Assembly (NCBI GenBank): GCA_013322215.1
Contig: JAAMEZ010000047.1
Span: forward strand, 372,001 to 436,000
Source: Martinezella rhizogenes
GTDB lineage: Bacteria > Pseudomonadota > Alphaproteobacteria > Rhizobiales > Rhizobiaceae
Length of the DNA stretch: 64,000 nt
Reading direction: 5' to 3'
Shown: piece by piece, positions 53,696 through 61,466 of the stretch
Layout of the letters: each line of letters opens with the position of its first letter
How positions within the stretch are numbered: position 1 is the stretch's first letter
Translations under genes and position numbers: made by a program
The notes under the pieces: model-generated
Database searches by the model: none
What the model was told of the DNA's origin: nothing
Seen by the model: the letters and a program-made list of their open reading frames with translations, nothing else

Positions 53696-54078
53696 AGAAG
53701 CTTTTTCGCTTCCTGATCGCCGGTAGCATCGGCTTCATTGTCGATGCGGGTGTCCTGCATATCTTGCTGTGGTTCACGCCCATCGGCCCCTTCATCGGCC
53801 GCGCCATCTCGATACCGAGCGCACTGCTTGCCACGTGGGTGCTCAACCGCAACTTCACCTTCGGGCGATCCAACCGCTCGCTGGCGGCGGAAGGCTTCCG
53901 TTACGGTTCGGTCGGATTGACCTCGGCTCTGCTGAATTATGCTCTCTTCAGTTCATTGCTGATGACCGAGCCGTCATTGCGGCCGATCATCGCCCTGACG
54001 CTTGCATCGGCGGCGGCGACTGCGTTCAGCTTCTTCGGCTATTCGCGCTTCGTCTTCCGCCACCGGCAAAATTCCTGA
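53692..54078 (+). CDS. GtrA family membrane protein
   Basis: A 128-residue protein with four spans and the GtrA signature FLIAGSIGFIVDAGVLHILL plus WVLNRNFTFGRS. GtrA proteins are thought to flip polyprenyl-phosphate-linked sugars across the inner membrane. Overlaps the GT2 gene by four bases, so GT2 makes the lipid-linked sugar, GtrA moves it, and a GT-C enzyme (possibly the one at 50606) transfers it. The last step is inference. Confidence 0.85.
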   Translation: MKKLFRFLIAGSIGFIVDAGVLHILLWFTPIGPFIGRAISIPSALLATWVLNRNFTFGRSNRSLAAEGFRYGSVGLTSALLNYALFSSLLMTEPSLRPIIALTLASAAATAFSFFGYSRFVFRHRQNS

Positions 54079-54087
54079 GAATAACCC

Positions 54088-55074
54088 TCAGACCGGCTCC
54101 CAGCCATCCTTTTCGCTGGCGCGGTAGATGGCGTCGATGACCTTCTGGTTGAGCTTCGAGCTTTCCAGCGACACGATTTCCGTACCCTCGCCGAGCGCGG
54201 CCGATGCGAAGGCCTCCGCCTCGCGCTTGTACTGGCGGCTGTCGGGGAAGCGGAAGATCTGCGATTCCGAATGGCCCCGATTGGTCAACTCCAGCTCTTC
54301 CGCGCCATAACGATCGGCATTGAAGGGCGACTTCACCTCGATGAAGCCTTCCGTGCCATGGAAGACCATGACCTGGCGGTTGGCCATCTGCGTGGAGATA
54401 TAGAAGGTCATTTCGAAATCACCGAAGTCTGCCTTCACACTCGAATAGATGTCGGTGCCGAATTCCGGGTCACGCTCCGTTACCGCCTGAATGCGCAGCG
54501 GTTCGCGGCCGGTGACGAAGCGGGCGCTGATCGTCGGATAGACACCGATATCAGGCAGGCCGCCGCCGCCAAGCGCGGGAATATTGCGCATGTTTCCGGC
54601 ATCGCGGTTGAAATAGGTGAAGGCGCCCTGGATGTGGCGCAGGCGGCCGATGGCGCCATCGGCAAGCAGCGCACGGACCTTCCGCCAGACCGGCGCATAG
54701 GTGACCATATAGGCTTCCATCACCAGCACCTTGTTGCGATCGCGGGCGGCGATCAGGCTGTCGATCTCATCCGCCTTGAGCGCGATCGGCTTTTCGCACA
54801 GCACATGCTTGCCGGCATCGGCAGCCTTGATCGTCCATTCGACATGCTGAGAGGTCGGCAAGGGGATATAGACGGCGTCGATGGCGTCGGAGGCAAGCAT
54901 CTCCTCATAGGAGCCGAAAGCATGCGGCACGGAGAAGCGGTCGGCCATCTGACGGGCGCGATCGAGATCACGGCTGGCGATGGCAGTCACAACGCAATTT
55001 TCCGCATCCTGAATGGCAGGCACCACCAGATCGCGGCCGATTTTGGCCGTCGACAGAATTCCGAAACGCAGCAT
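54088..55074 (-). CDS. Gfo/Idh/MocA family oxidoreductase
   Basis: A 328-residue NAD(P)-dependent dehydrogenase: Rossmann start FGILSTAKIGRDLVVPAI, then HVLCEKPIALKADEIDSLI (the conserved EKP) and the GGLPDIGVYPT catalytic segment with its Asp. Substrate is probably a sugar or cyclitol derivative, not assignable. GGAGAG precedes the ATG. Convergent with gtrA, from which it is nine bases apart. Confidence 0.85.
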   Translation of the reverse strand: MLRFGILSTAKIGRDLVVPAIQDAENCVVTAIASRDLDRARQMADRFSVPHAFGSYEEMLASDAIDAVYIPLPTSQHVEWTIKAADAGKHVLCEKPIALKADEIDSLIAARDRNKVLVMEAYMVTYAPVWRKVRALLADGAIGRLRHIQGAFTYFNRDAGNMRNIPALGGGGLPDIGVYPTISARFVTGREPLRIQAVTERDPEFGTDIYSSVKADFGDFEMTFYISTQMANRQVMVFHGTEGFIEVKSPFNADRYGAEELELTNRGHSESQIFRFPDSRQYKREAEAFASAALGEGTEIVSLESSKLNQKVIDAIYRASEKDGWEPV

Positions 55075-55391
55075 GATCTCTCTCCTGAAGCATCATCCCG
55101 AAGCATGTGGCTGCATGGCGATGATCGCCACCCGGCTCTTCCGGCGGGATGTTTTGTGAACACGGTGGGTAAAGCGAAACGAAGGCCGCTACGCTCTCGA
55201 TGACATCGACGCCAACCTTATGCGGCCCTTCCTGAAGGCGCAACGCCTCAGGCCGTCTCCGTGCGCGGATCTGGAGCAAGCCCTTCACAAAGCATGTCCG
55301 TATTTGTCCCCTTTCTGTCCGCCAGATGGCTTTCGAAGCCTTCAAGTAAGGTCTAGTCTCGGCTATCCTTTCAAGCACAGGAGATACGAAA
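55075..55391. other. intergenic stretch between divergent genes
   Basis: 317 bases, no gene supported. It must hold the promoters of the Gfo/Idh/MocA gene and the cysteine hydrolase gene; no clear palindrome or riboswitch was seen. Confidence 0.4.
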
Positions 55392-55961
55392 ATGTCCCAT
55401 GCGGATACCGCACTGCTCGTCATCGATGCCCAGGAATCCTTTCGCCAGCGTCCTTATTGGCGAACGGACGACCTGCCTGTTTTCACCGACCGCCTGCAGG
55501 CACTGATCGACGGCGCCAAGGCGAAGGGCATTCCCGTCGTCCAGATTTTCCATGTCGAGGACAGCGACGCGCATTTCAGCCTGAAAAGCGGCTTTGTGCG
55601 CAAGCTCGATGAAATCTCGCTGGAGGCCGATGCAGTATTTCACAAGCGCCGCCACTCGGCGCTCGTCGGCTCCGGCCTCGATGTCTGGCTGGTGGCAAAC
55701 GGCATCCGCAAGGTGATCGTTTCGGGTATCCGCACCGAACAATGCTGCGAGACGACCACCCGGCACGCGTCCGATCTCGGCTATGAAGTCGACTATGTCA
55801 CCGAGGCAACGCTGACCTTCCCGATGACGCATGCCTCGGGCACGGTCTTCAGCGCCGAGGATATCAAGAAGCGCAGCGAGCTGGTGCTATCGGGCCGCTT
55901 CGCCCGCATCGCGACGGTCGAAGAGGCGCTTGCCGACGCATCGATCCGGAGTGCCGCATGA
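55392..55961 (+). CDS. cysteine hydrolase, isochorismatase family
   Basis: A 189-residue protein with the isochorismatase-like triad: Asp in LLVIDAQESF (~residue 12), Lys in VFHKRRHSAL (~84) and Cys in GIRTEQCCETTTRHASDLG (~120). Members hydrolyse small amides or imides such as nicotinamide or maleamate. AGGAGAT precedes the ATG. Its end overlaps the GlxA-type regulator gene by four bases (ATGA), so regulator and enzyme are coupled. Confidence 0.83.
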   Translation: MSHADTALLVIDAQESFRQRPYWRTDDLPVFTDRLQALIDGAKAKGIPVVQIFHVEDSDAHFSLKSGFVRKLDEISLEADAVFHKRRHSALVGSGLDVWLVANGIRKVIVSGIRTEQCCETTTRHASDLGYEVDYVTEATLTFPMTHASGTVFSAEDIKKRSELVLSGRFARIATVEEALADASIRSAA

Positions 55962-56956
55962 CCCAAAGCGACCGGCGCCTCCATCGGCGGATCATTCCCG
56001 TCTACGTCCTCCTGCCGCCCTATACGCTGCTGATGGACGTGGCCGGGCCGGTGGAGGTGTTGCGCCGCGCCAATATCGAACAGGACGACGTCCTGTTCGA
56101 CTATCAGTTTATCGCTGCCCAGCCATCGCAGACGACTTCGGTCGGGCTGACGCTTGCCGATCTCAGGCCGTTGCCGGATCACATTCCCGATGGCGCCTAT
56201 GTCATCCTGTCCGGCAGCGTCACGCCGCCCGATGATGCCGAGGATATCGAGCCGGAGCTTGCCAAGCTTGCGACCTGGCTCCGAGGCGTAATCCATCCGG
56301 GCATCACTCTCGTCACCATCTGCTCGGGAGCGGTGCTCGCCGCCCGCGCCGGCCTGATGGACGGCTATGCCTGCACCACACATGCCGCCTGCCTCGACGA
56401 GGTCAGGGAACATGCCCCGACAGCAAGGGTTCTCGACAACCGGCTCTATGTCGAGGATCGGGACCGCTATTCAAGCGCCGGCATCACCACAGGCACAGAC
56501 CTGATGCTGCATCTCGCCTCCAAGCTCACCTCGCCGGTGACGGCGCTGACCATTGCCCGCCACATGGTCGTCTATATGCGAAGGACGGGTGCCGAGCCGC
56601 AGCTTTCCCCCTGGCTCAGCGGCCGCAACCATGTTCACCCCGCCATCCATCGCGTTCAGGATGCGATCATGGCCGATCCGGCCCATGGCTGGTCGCTTGC
56701 CGAGCTTGCGGGCATCGGCGCGATGAGTGCGCGGCATATTTCGCGGCTGTTTCAGGAACATGCCGGCCTGTCGGTGACGGCCTATATCAATCTGATGCGT
56801 GTGACGCTGGCGCGCGACGTCCTTGCCAATTCACGGCTGGACATGGAGCGCGTAGCGGAAAAATCCGGCTTCGCATCGCCTCGGCACATGCGGCGCGTCT
56901 GGTCGAAATACAACACGCTGCCGCCCAGCCACTATCGGCGCTCGACGGCCGAATAA
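55958..56956 (+). CDS. GlxA family transcriptional regulator (DJ-1/PfpI plus AraC HTH)
   Basis: A 332-residue protein. Residues 10-190 form a DJ-1/PfpI-like amidotransferase domain (LMDVAGPVEVLRRANIEQ; TICSGAVLAARAGLM with the conserved Cys), and residues 215-330 an AraC-type double HTH (SLAELAGIGAMSARHISRLFQEHAG; VAEKSGFASPRHMRRVWSKY). Members regulate catabolic genes. Coupled to the upstream cysteine hydrolase, its likely target. Confidence 0.86.
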   Translation: MTQSDRRLHRRIIPVYVLLPPYTLLMDVAGPVEVLRRANIEQDDVLFDYQFIAAQPSQTTSVGLTLADLRPLPDHIPDGAYVILSGSVTPPDDAEDIEPELAKLATWLRGVIHPGITLVTICSGAVLAARAGLMDGYACTTHAACLDEVREHAPTARVLDNRLYVEDRDRYSSAGITTGTDLMLHLASKLTSPVTALTIARHMVVYMRRTGAEPQLSPWLSGRNHVHPAIHRVQDAIMADPAHGWSLAELAGIGAMSARHISRLFQEHAGLSVTAYINLMRVTLARDVLANSRLDMERVAEKSGFASPRHMRRVWSKYNTLPPSHYRRSTAE

Positions 56957-57062
56957 AGAAATCGTTAGTGGCCTTTGGGGCGAAACGCCGATAGCCTTGC
57001 CTTGTCCCTTCGTGCCGGCACCCGCTCGCCGGCCTGCCCCTCAAGTGATTTGGAGAAATATC

Positions 57063-58013
57063 ATGGACATGCGCAAGCTTGGACGAACCGATCTGTTTGT
57101 CGCCCCGATCGTTTTCGGCGGCAACGTCTTCGGCTGGACGGCCGATGAGAAAACCTCCTATGCACTGCTCGACGCCTTCTTCGACGCCGGCTTCAATACG
57201 ATCGACACGGCCGATGTCTATTCCCGCTGGGTTCCCGGCAACAAGGGCGGCGATTCCGAAGAGATCATCGGCAAATGGCTGAAGCAGGGCCGCGTTTCCC
57301 GCGACAAGGCCGTCATCATCACCAAGGTCGGATCGGACATGGGGCCTGGCAAGAAAGGCCTCAAGGCAGACTATATCATCGAGGCGGCCGAAGCTTCGCT
57401 GAAGCGGCTGCAGACCGACCATATCGACCTTTACCTCTCACACTGGCCGGATCCTGAAACACCACATGAGGAATCGCTTGCCGCCTATGCCAAGCTGAAG
57501 GAACAGGGCAAGATCCGCCATGTCGGCTGCTCGAACCTCGATGCGACGCAGCTTCAAGCCTCGCTCGATGCCGCCGCCAAGGCCGGCCTGCCGCGCTATG
57601 ACGTGCTGCAGCCCGAATATAACCTCTATGCCCGCGACAGCTTCGAGGGACCGCTGGCGGATCTCTGCGTCAAGGAAGACATCGGCGTCATCACCTATTT
57701 CAGCCTCGCCGCCGGCTTCCTCACCGGCAAGTATCGGACCAAGGCGGATACGGAGGGACGGGCGCGCGAGAACCGGGTTGCCGCCTATCTCGACGACAAG
57801 GGCCTGCGCATCCTCGCAGCGCTCGACAAGGTCGCGGCCGAAACCGGCGCAAAGCCCGCCGAGATCGCGCTTGCCTGGCTGCTGCGCAAGCGCGGCGTCA
57901 CCGCCCCGATCGCCAGCGCGACTAGCCTCAGCCAGCTCGACGCGCTAATCAATTCGGCGAAGCTTTCGCTTTCCGATGATGCCATGCGCCTGCTCGACGC
58001 AGCTGGTGAATAG
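57063..58013 (+). CDS. aldo/keto reductase
   Basis: A 316-residue AKR barrel: MRKLGRTDLFVAPIVFGGN start, catalytic Asp/Tyr in DTADVYSRW, Lys in ITKVGSDMG and His in YLSHWPDPETP. NADPH-dependent reduction of aldehydes or ketones; substrate unknown. ATG 57063 with GGAG eight bases upstream; a longer frame from 56997 has a non-family leader. Followed 14 bases later by a GNAT gene. Confidence 0.87.
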   Translation: MDMRKLGRTDLFVAPIVFGGNVFGWTADEKTSYALLDAFFDAGFNTIDTADVYSRWVPGNKGGDSEEIIGKWLKQGRVSRDKAVIITKVGSDMGPGKKGLKADYIIEAAEASLKRLQTDHIDLYLSHWPDPETPHEESLAAYAKLKEQGKIRHVGCSNLDATQLQASLDAAAKAGLPRYDVLQPEYNLYARDSFEGPLADLCVKEDIGVITYFSLAAGFLTGKYRTKADTEGRARENRVAAYLDDKGLRILAALDKVAAETGAKPAEIALAWLLRKRGVTAPIASATSLSQLDALINSAKLSLSDDAMRLLDAAGE

Positions 58014-58027
58014 ATAGAGGCAGACCG

Positions 58028-58471
58028 ATGACCGTGACGATCCGAGACGCCAGGCCCGAAGACGAAGCGCGCTGGCGTGCGCTTTGGGACGGATATCTGG
58101 CCTTCTACGGCGTCACCATCGCGCCCGACATCACCGATGCGACCTGGCGCCGGGTCTTCGATCCGGCGTCGGCGATCTTCATGCGCGTGGCCGAAGTCGG
58201 TGGCGAGGTGAAGGGCTTCACGCTCTGCATCACGCATGAGGGCACCTGGGTGCGCGCGCCGGACTGCTATCTGGAAGACCTGTTCGTCGACGAAAGTGCC
58301 CGAGGCCGTGGTGTCGGCCGGGCGCTGCTCAACGATCTCGTCGCGCTCTGCAAGAAGAACGGCTGGGCGCGTCTTTACTGGCACACCGAAGAAGGCAATG
58401 CGACCGCCCGCAAACTCTACGACACCTATGTCGAGAGCGACGGGCATATCCGCTATCGTGTCATTATCTGA
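58028..58471 (+). CDS. GNAT family N-acetyltransferase
   Basis: A 147-residue acetyltransferase with a full GNAT core: VTIRDARPEDEARWRALWDGYL, LEDLFVDESARGRGVGRALLNDLV (acetyl-CoA loop) and WARLYWHTEEGNATARKLYDTY. Substrate unknown. Probably co-transcribed with the aldo/keto reductase. Its 3' end overlaps the convergent M15-like gene by eight bases. Confidence 0.85.
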   Translation: MTVTIRDARPEDEARWRALWDGYLAFYGVTIAPDITDATWRRVFDPASAIFMRVAEVGGEVKGFTLCITHEGTWVRAPDCYLEDLFVDESARGRGVGRALLNDLVALCKKNGWARLYWHTEEGNATARKLYDTYVESDGHIRYRVII

Positions 58472-59078
58472 GTTTCGGAAAGCCCTCATAGTGGGCGGAA
58501 TGATCGCCCTCCCAGTTCGCCATGCCCCGCTTGGTCAGCATGCCGCGTGGGCTGACATAGCTCTGGATCGTTCGCATCGGCCGCTCGTGCCACTGGATGT
58601 TGAAGGCCCACAGCTTCGGGAAGAAGCAGAGCGACGCATAGGGCAGATGATCGTGGATCCACCAGGCGAGCTTCTGCCAATCGCCCTCATGGTTATGATG
58701 ATCGATGAGCCAAGGCACGACGATGCAGACGGCAGCCCCCATGCAGCCATCGAGATCGCGCATGTCCCAGATGTGATGCGCGGCGGTGTGCGGGTTGGTC
58801 GAGCAATTCAGCCCGTTCCTGTTGCCGAAAGCGTTGACCTCGGGAGAGCGATAGCCGGAGCGGATATGTAGCCGGCCAAAGGTCGCTTCCAGCGGCTCCA
58901 GCAATTCCTCGCAGAGCCTGCGGCCCGTCTCGATCGCCAGATCCGGGTCTTCCGGAATATTGGGGATGCGATAGAAATCAGCGATTTCCGAATGCAGGAA
59001 ATCGCGAAAGAAGAAGTTCTTCGACAGTCTGACGCGGCCGAGATCCTCGAGCCCCTTCATCGATCCCGGTTTTCTCAT
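58464..59078 (-). CDS. M15-like (DD-peptidase fold) protein
   Basis: A 204-residue protein whose middle resembles peptidase M15: LHIRSGYRSPEVNAFGNRNG and a later HTAAHHIWDM.D pattern in the places of the zinc His and Asp. Without a signal peptide it is predicted cytoplasmic, which is odd for a peptidoglycan enzyme, and the second His is not certain. It may act on a small peptide or be a phage-derived fold. Moderate confidence in fold, low in activity. Confidence 0.55.
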   Translation of the reverse strand: MRKPGSMKGLEDLGRVRLSKNFFFRDFLHSEIADFYRIPNIPEDPDLAIETGRRLCEELLEPLEATFGRLHIRSGYRSPEVNAFGNRNGLNCSTNPHTAAHHIWDMRDLDGCMGAAVCIVVPWLIDHHNHEGDWQKLAWWIHDHLPYASLCFFPKLWAFNIQWHERPMRTIQSYVSPRGMLTKRGMANWEGDHSAHYEGFPKLR

Positions 59079-59192
59079 CGCTGCAATCCCCTTCTGAAAT
59101 CATCCGATCAGTCGAGACGAGTTATCGCATCATCGCCACCCGAATTCTGTCAGCAGCCGCGCATTGCTCGTTCCAAAGCAATTTCGAGCGCT

Positions 59193-60086
59193 CTAAGGCC
59201 CTGTGTATTTGAAGAAATCTATGAAGGCTCTGAGCGCCGGGCGCATCTGGCGGCGGCTTGGGTAATAGATGCAGAAGCCGGGATAGGGCGGGCACCAATC
59301 CTCCAGAACACGGATGAGCTTGCCCTCGGCCAGCTCCTGCTGCACACGAATATCGAAGAGATAGGCGAGGCCGGCGCCATTGACGGCGGCCAGGACGCCC
59401 AGCCGGTCCTCGATGACGATCAGAGGGCCATCGATGGCAATGACCAGCTCGCGGCCATCCTTCTCGAACTCCCAACGATAGAGCGAACCATCGGTGAAAC
59501 GCCGCTTGATGCAACGATGATGCACGAGATCGCGCGGATGCTGCGGCTTGGGATTCTTCTCGAAATAGGCGGGGGAGCCGGCAATGACGGTGCGGATGTC
59601 AGGCGAGACCTTCACCGCGATCATGTCGCCTTCGATGCTTTCCGCCAGACGGATGCCGGCATCGTAGCCGTCCTTGACGATGTTGCTGAAGCCATCCTCG
59701 TTGGCGATCTCCAGCGTGATGTCCGGGTAGGTGTTGAGGAAATCTCCAAGCCTCGGCGCCATGAGGAGATCGGAAGCAAAGCGCGGGGCGGTGATGCGCA
59801 GCGTCCCCGCCGGGCGGCCTCGCGTCGCAAGCGTATCCTCCAATGCGATATCGATTTCCTCCAGGGCCGGCGCCAGCCTTTGAAGCAGCGCCTGACCTTC
59901 CTCCGTCGGGAGCACGCTGCGCGTGGTGCGGGCGAGCAGCCGCACGCCAAGGCTTTCCTCGAGGCTGGAAACGGCATGGCTGACCGCAGACGGTGCGATC
60001 GACAGTTCCTTGCCGGCAGCACGGAAACTGCGATGAGCGGCGACGGCGGCAAATACCGCGAGCTGGGAGAGCTGAGTTCGGTTCAT
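59193..60086 (-). CDS. LysR family transcriptional regulator
   Basis: A 297-residue LysR protein: HRSFRAAGKELSIAPSAVSHAVSSLEESLGVRLLARTTRSVLPTEEG at the N-terminus, then a substrate domain with LRITAPRFASDLLMAPRLGDFL. It is divergent from an aldo/keto reductase gene 130 bases away, the classic arrangement for a regulator and its target. An ATAG-N6-CTAT dyad lies upstream of its start. Effector unknown. Confidence 0.88.
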   Translation of the reverse strand: MNRTQLSQLAVFAAVAAHRSFRAAGKELSIAPSAVSHAVSSLEESLGVRLLARTTRSVLPTEEGQALLQRLAPALEEIDIALEDTLATRGRPAGTLRITAPRFASDLLMAPRLGDFLNTYPDITLEIANEDGFSNIVKDGYDAGIRLAESIEGDMIAVKVSPDIRTVIAGSPAYFEKNPKPQHPRDLVHHRCIKRRFTDGSLYRWEFEKDGRELVIAIDGPLIVIEDRLGVLAAVNGAGLAYLFDIRVQQELAEGKLIRVLEDWCPPYPGFCIYYPSRRQMRPALRAFIDFFKYTGP

Positions 60087-60216
60087 TGATCTAAATTATA
60101 GAACAACCTATTAGGATTTGCATGGATTTTCATTCATTATGTCGGACCCTAACTTGAGCGTGTAGGCAGCAGGCATCGACCACTGCCACTATCATACGTC
60201 TCAAGAGGAACACACC

Positions 60217-61212
60217 ATGAAAACCCGCAGGCTTGGTAAGGATCTCACCGTTTCCGCCGTTGGGCTCGGCTGCATGGGCATGAGCTTTGCTTATGGCGCC
60301 GCCGACGAAGCCGAATCCGTCAAGACGCTCCATCGGGCCGTCGATCTCGGCGTCACATTTTTCGACACCGCCGAAACCTATGGCCCGTTCACCAACGAGG
60401 AGCTGCTCGGCCGCACGCTGAAGCCCGTTCGCGACCGCGTGGTCATCGCCACCAAATTCGGCTTCAAGCTCGATCACACGAAATCAGGTCCGGCTGCCAT
60501 GATCGGCGTCGACAGCCGGCCCGAACATGTCAGGCAAGTCGCTGAGGCTTCACTGAAGCGGCTCGGCACCGATGTCATCGACCTCTTCTATCAGCATCGC
60601 GTCGATCCGAACGTGCCGATCGAAGATACGGTCGGCGCCATGGCGGAGCTGGTGAAAGAGGGCAAGGTGCGGGCGCTCGGCTTGTCCGAAGCCGGCTCCG
60701 CCACCATCCGCCGCGCCCATGCGGTGCATCCGATCGCTGCCCTCCAGAGCGAATATTCGCTCTGGAGCCGCGATCCGGAAGAGGATGTGCTTGCCACCTG
60801 CCGCGAACTCGGCATCGGCTTCGTGCCCTACAGCCCGCTCGGCCGCGGTTTCCTGACCGGCGCAATCCACAAGACGGACGATCTTGCCGCCGACGACTTC
60901 CGCCGCTCGCTGCCGCGGTTCCAAAGCGAGAATTTCGATGCCAACGCCGCCCTCGTCGCGAGACTTCAGGCGCTTGCCGGGGAAAAGGGCGTGACAGCGG
61001 CACAACTGGCGCTCGCATGGGTGCTGCATCAGGGCGACGACATCGTGCCGATCCCCGGGGCGCGCAAGCTGCACCATCTCGAGCAGAATTCGTCGGCTGC
61101 CGATATTGTGCTGTCGCCGAAGGAAGTGAAGGAACTCGGTGACATCATCTCACCGGAAACTGTTGCCGGCAAACGGTATACGGATGCCTCTCTTGCCATG
61201 ACGAATATATGA
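60217..61212 (+). CDS. aldo/keto reductase, YakC/perakine-reductase-like
   Basis: A 331-residue AKR: GLGCMGMSFAYG, FFDTAETYGPFTNEELLG (Asp and Tyr), IATKFGFKLD (Lys) and LFYQHRVDPNVPIEDT (His). This is the AKR13-like group commonly induced by LysR regulators. ATG follows AAGAGGAA. A strong terminator follows. Divergent from the LysR gene, which probably controls it. Confidence 0.88.
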   Translation: MKTRRLGKDLTVSAVGLGCMGMSFAYGAADEAESVKTLHRAVDLGVTFFDTAETYGPFTNEELLGRTLKPVRDRVVIATKFGFKLDHTKSGPAAMIGVDSRPEHVRQVAEASLKRLGTDVIDLFYQHRVDPNVPIEDTVGAMAELVKEGKVRALGLSEAGSATIRRAHAVHPIAALQSEYSLWSRDPEEDVLATCRELGIGFVPYSPLGRGFLTGAIHKTDDLAADDFRRSLPRFQSENFDANAALVARLQALAGEKGVTAAQLALAWVLHQGDDIVPIPGARKLHHLEQNSSAADIVLSPKEVKELGDIISPETVAGKRYTDASLAMTNI

Positions 61213-61239
61213 CAAACGGGCTGCCTTTCCTGCCCAGGC

Positions 61240-61272
61240 AAAGACACCGGCCATCAAGGCCGGTGTCTTTTT
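61240..61272 (+). terminator. rho-independent terminator of the aldo/keto reductase gene
   Basis: 13-bp stem AAAGACACCGGCC (61240-61252) with GGCCGGTGTCTTT (61258-61270), 5-base loop, ending in a T-run. The A-run on the other side lets it serve both strands. Confidence 0.85.
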
Positions 61273-61466
61273 GGGACTGAAAAGAAAAGTGAAGCCTCGC
61301 CGAGACGCAACCAAACATGCGAATCGCCTGATTTGCAGCCTCTTTCAAGCGCGTAGACAAATCGTCATAGGCGCAAAGCGCACGCCGCCGCTCGACGCTC
61401 GGTTGACAAACGGGTCCGAAATTTGAAGATTGCCGCCATCAAAAACGGGCAGCGTTGGGAGGACTT

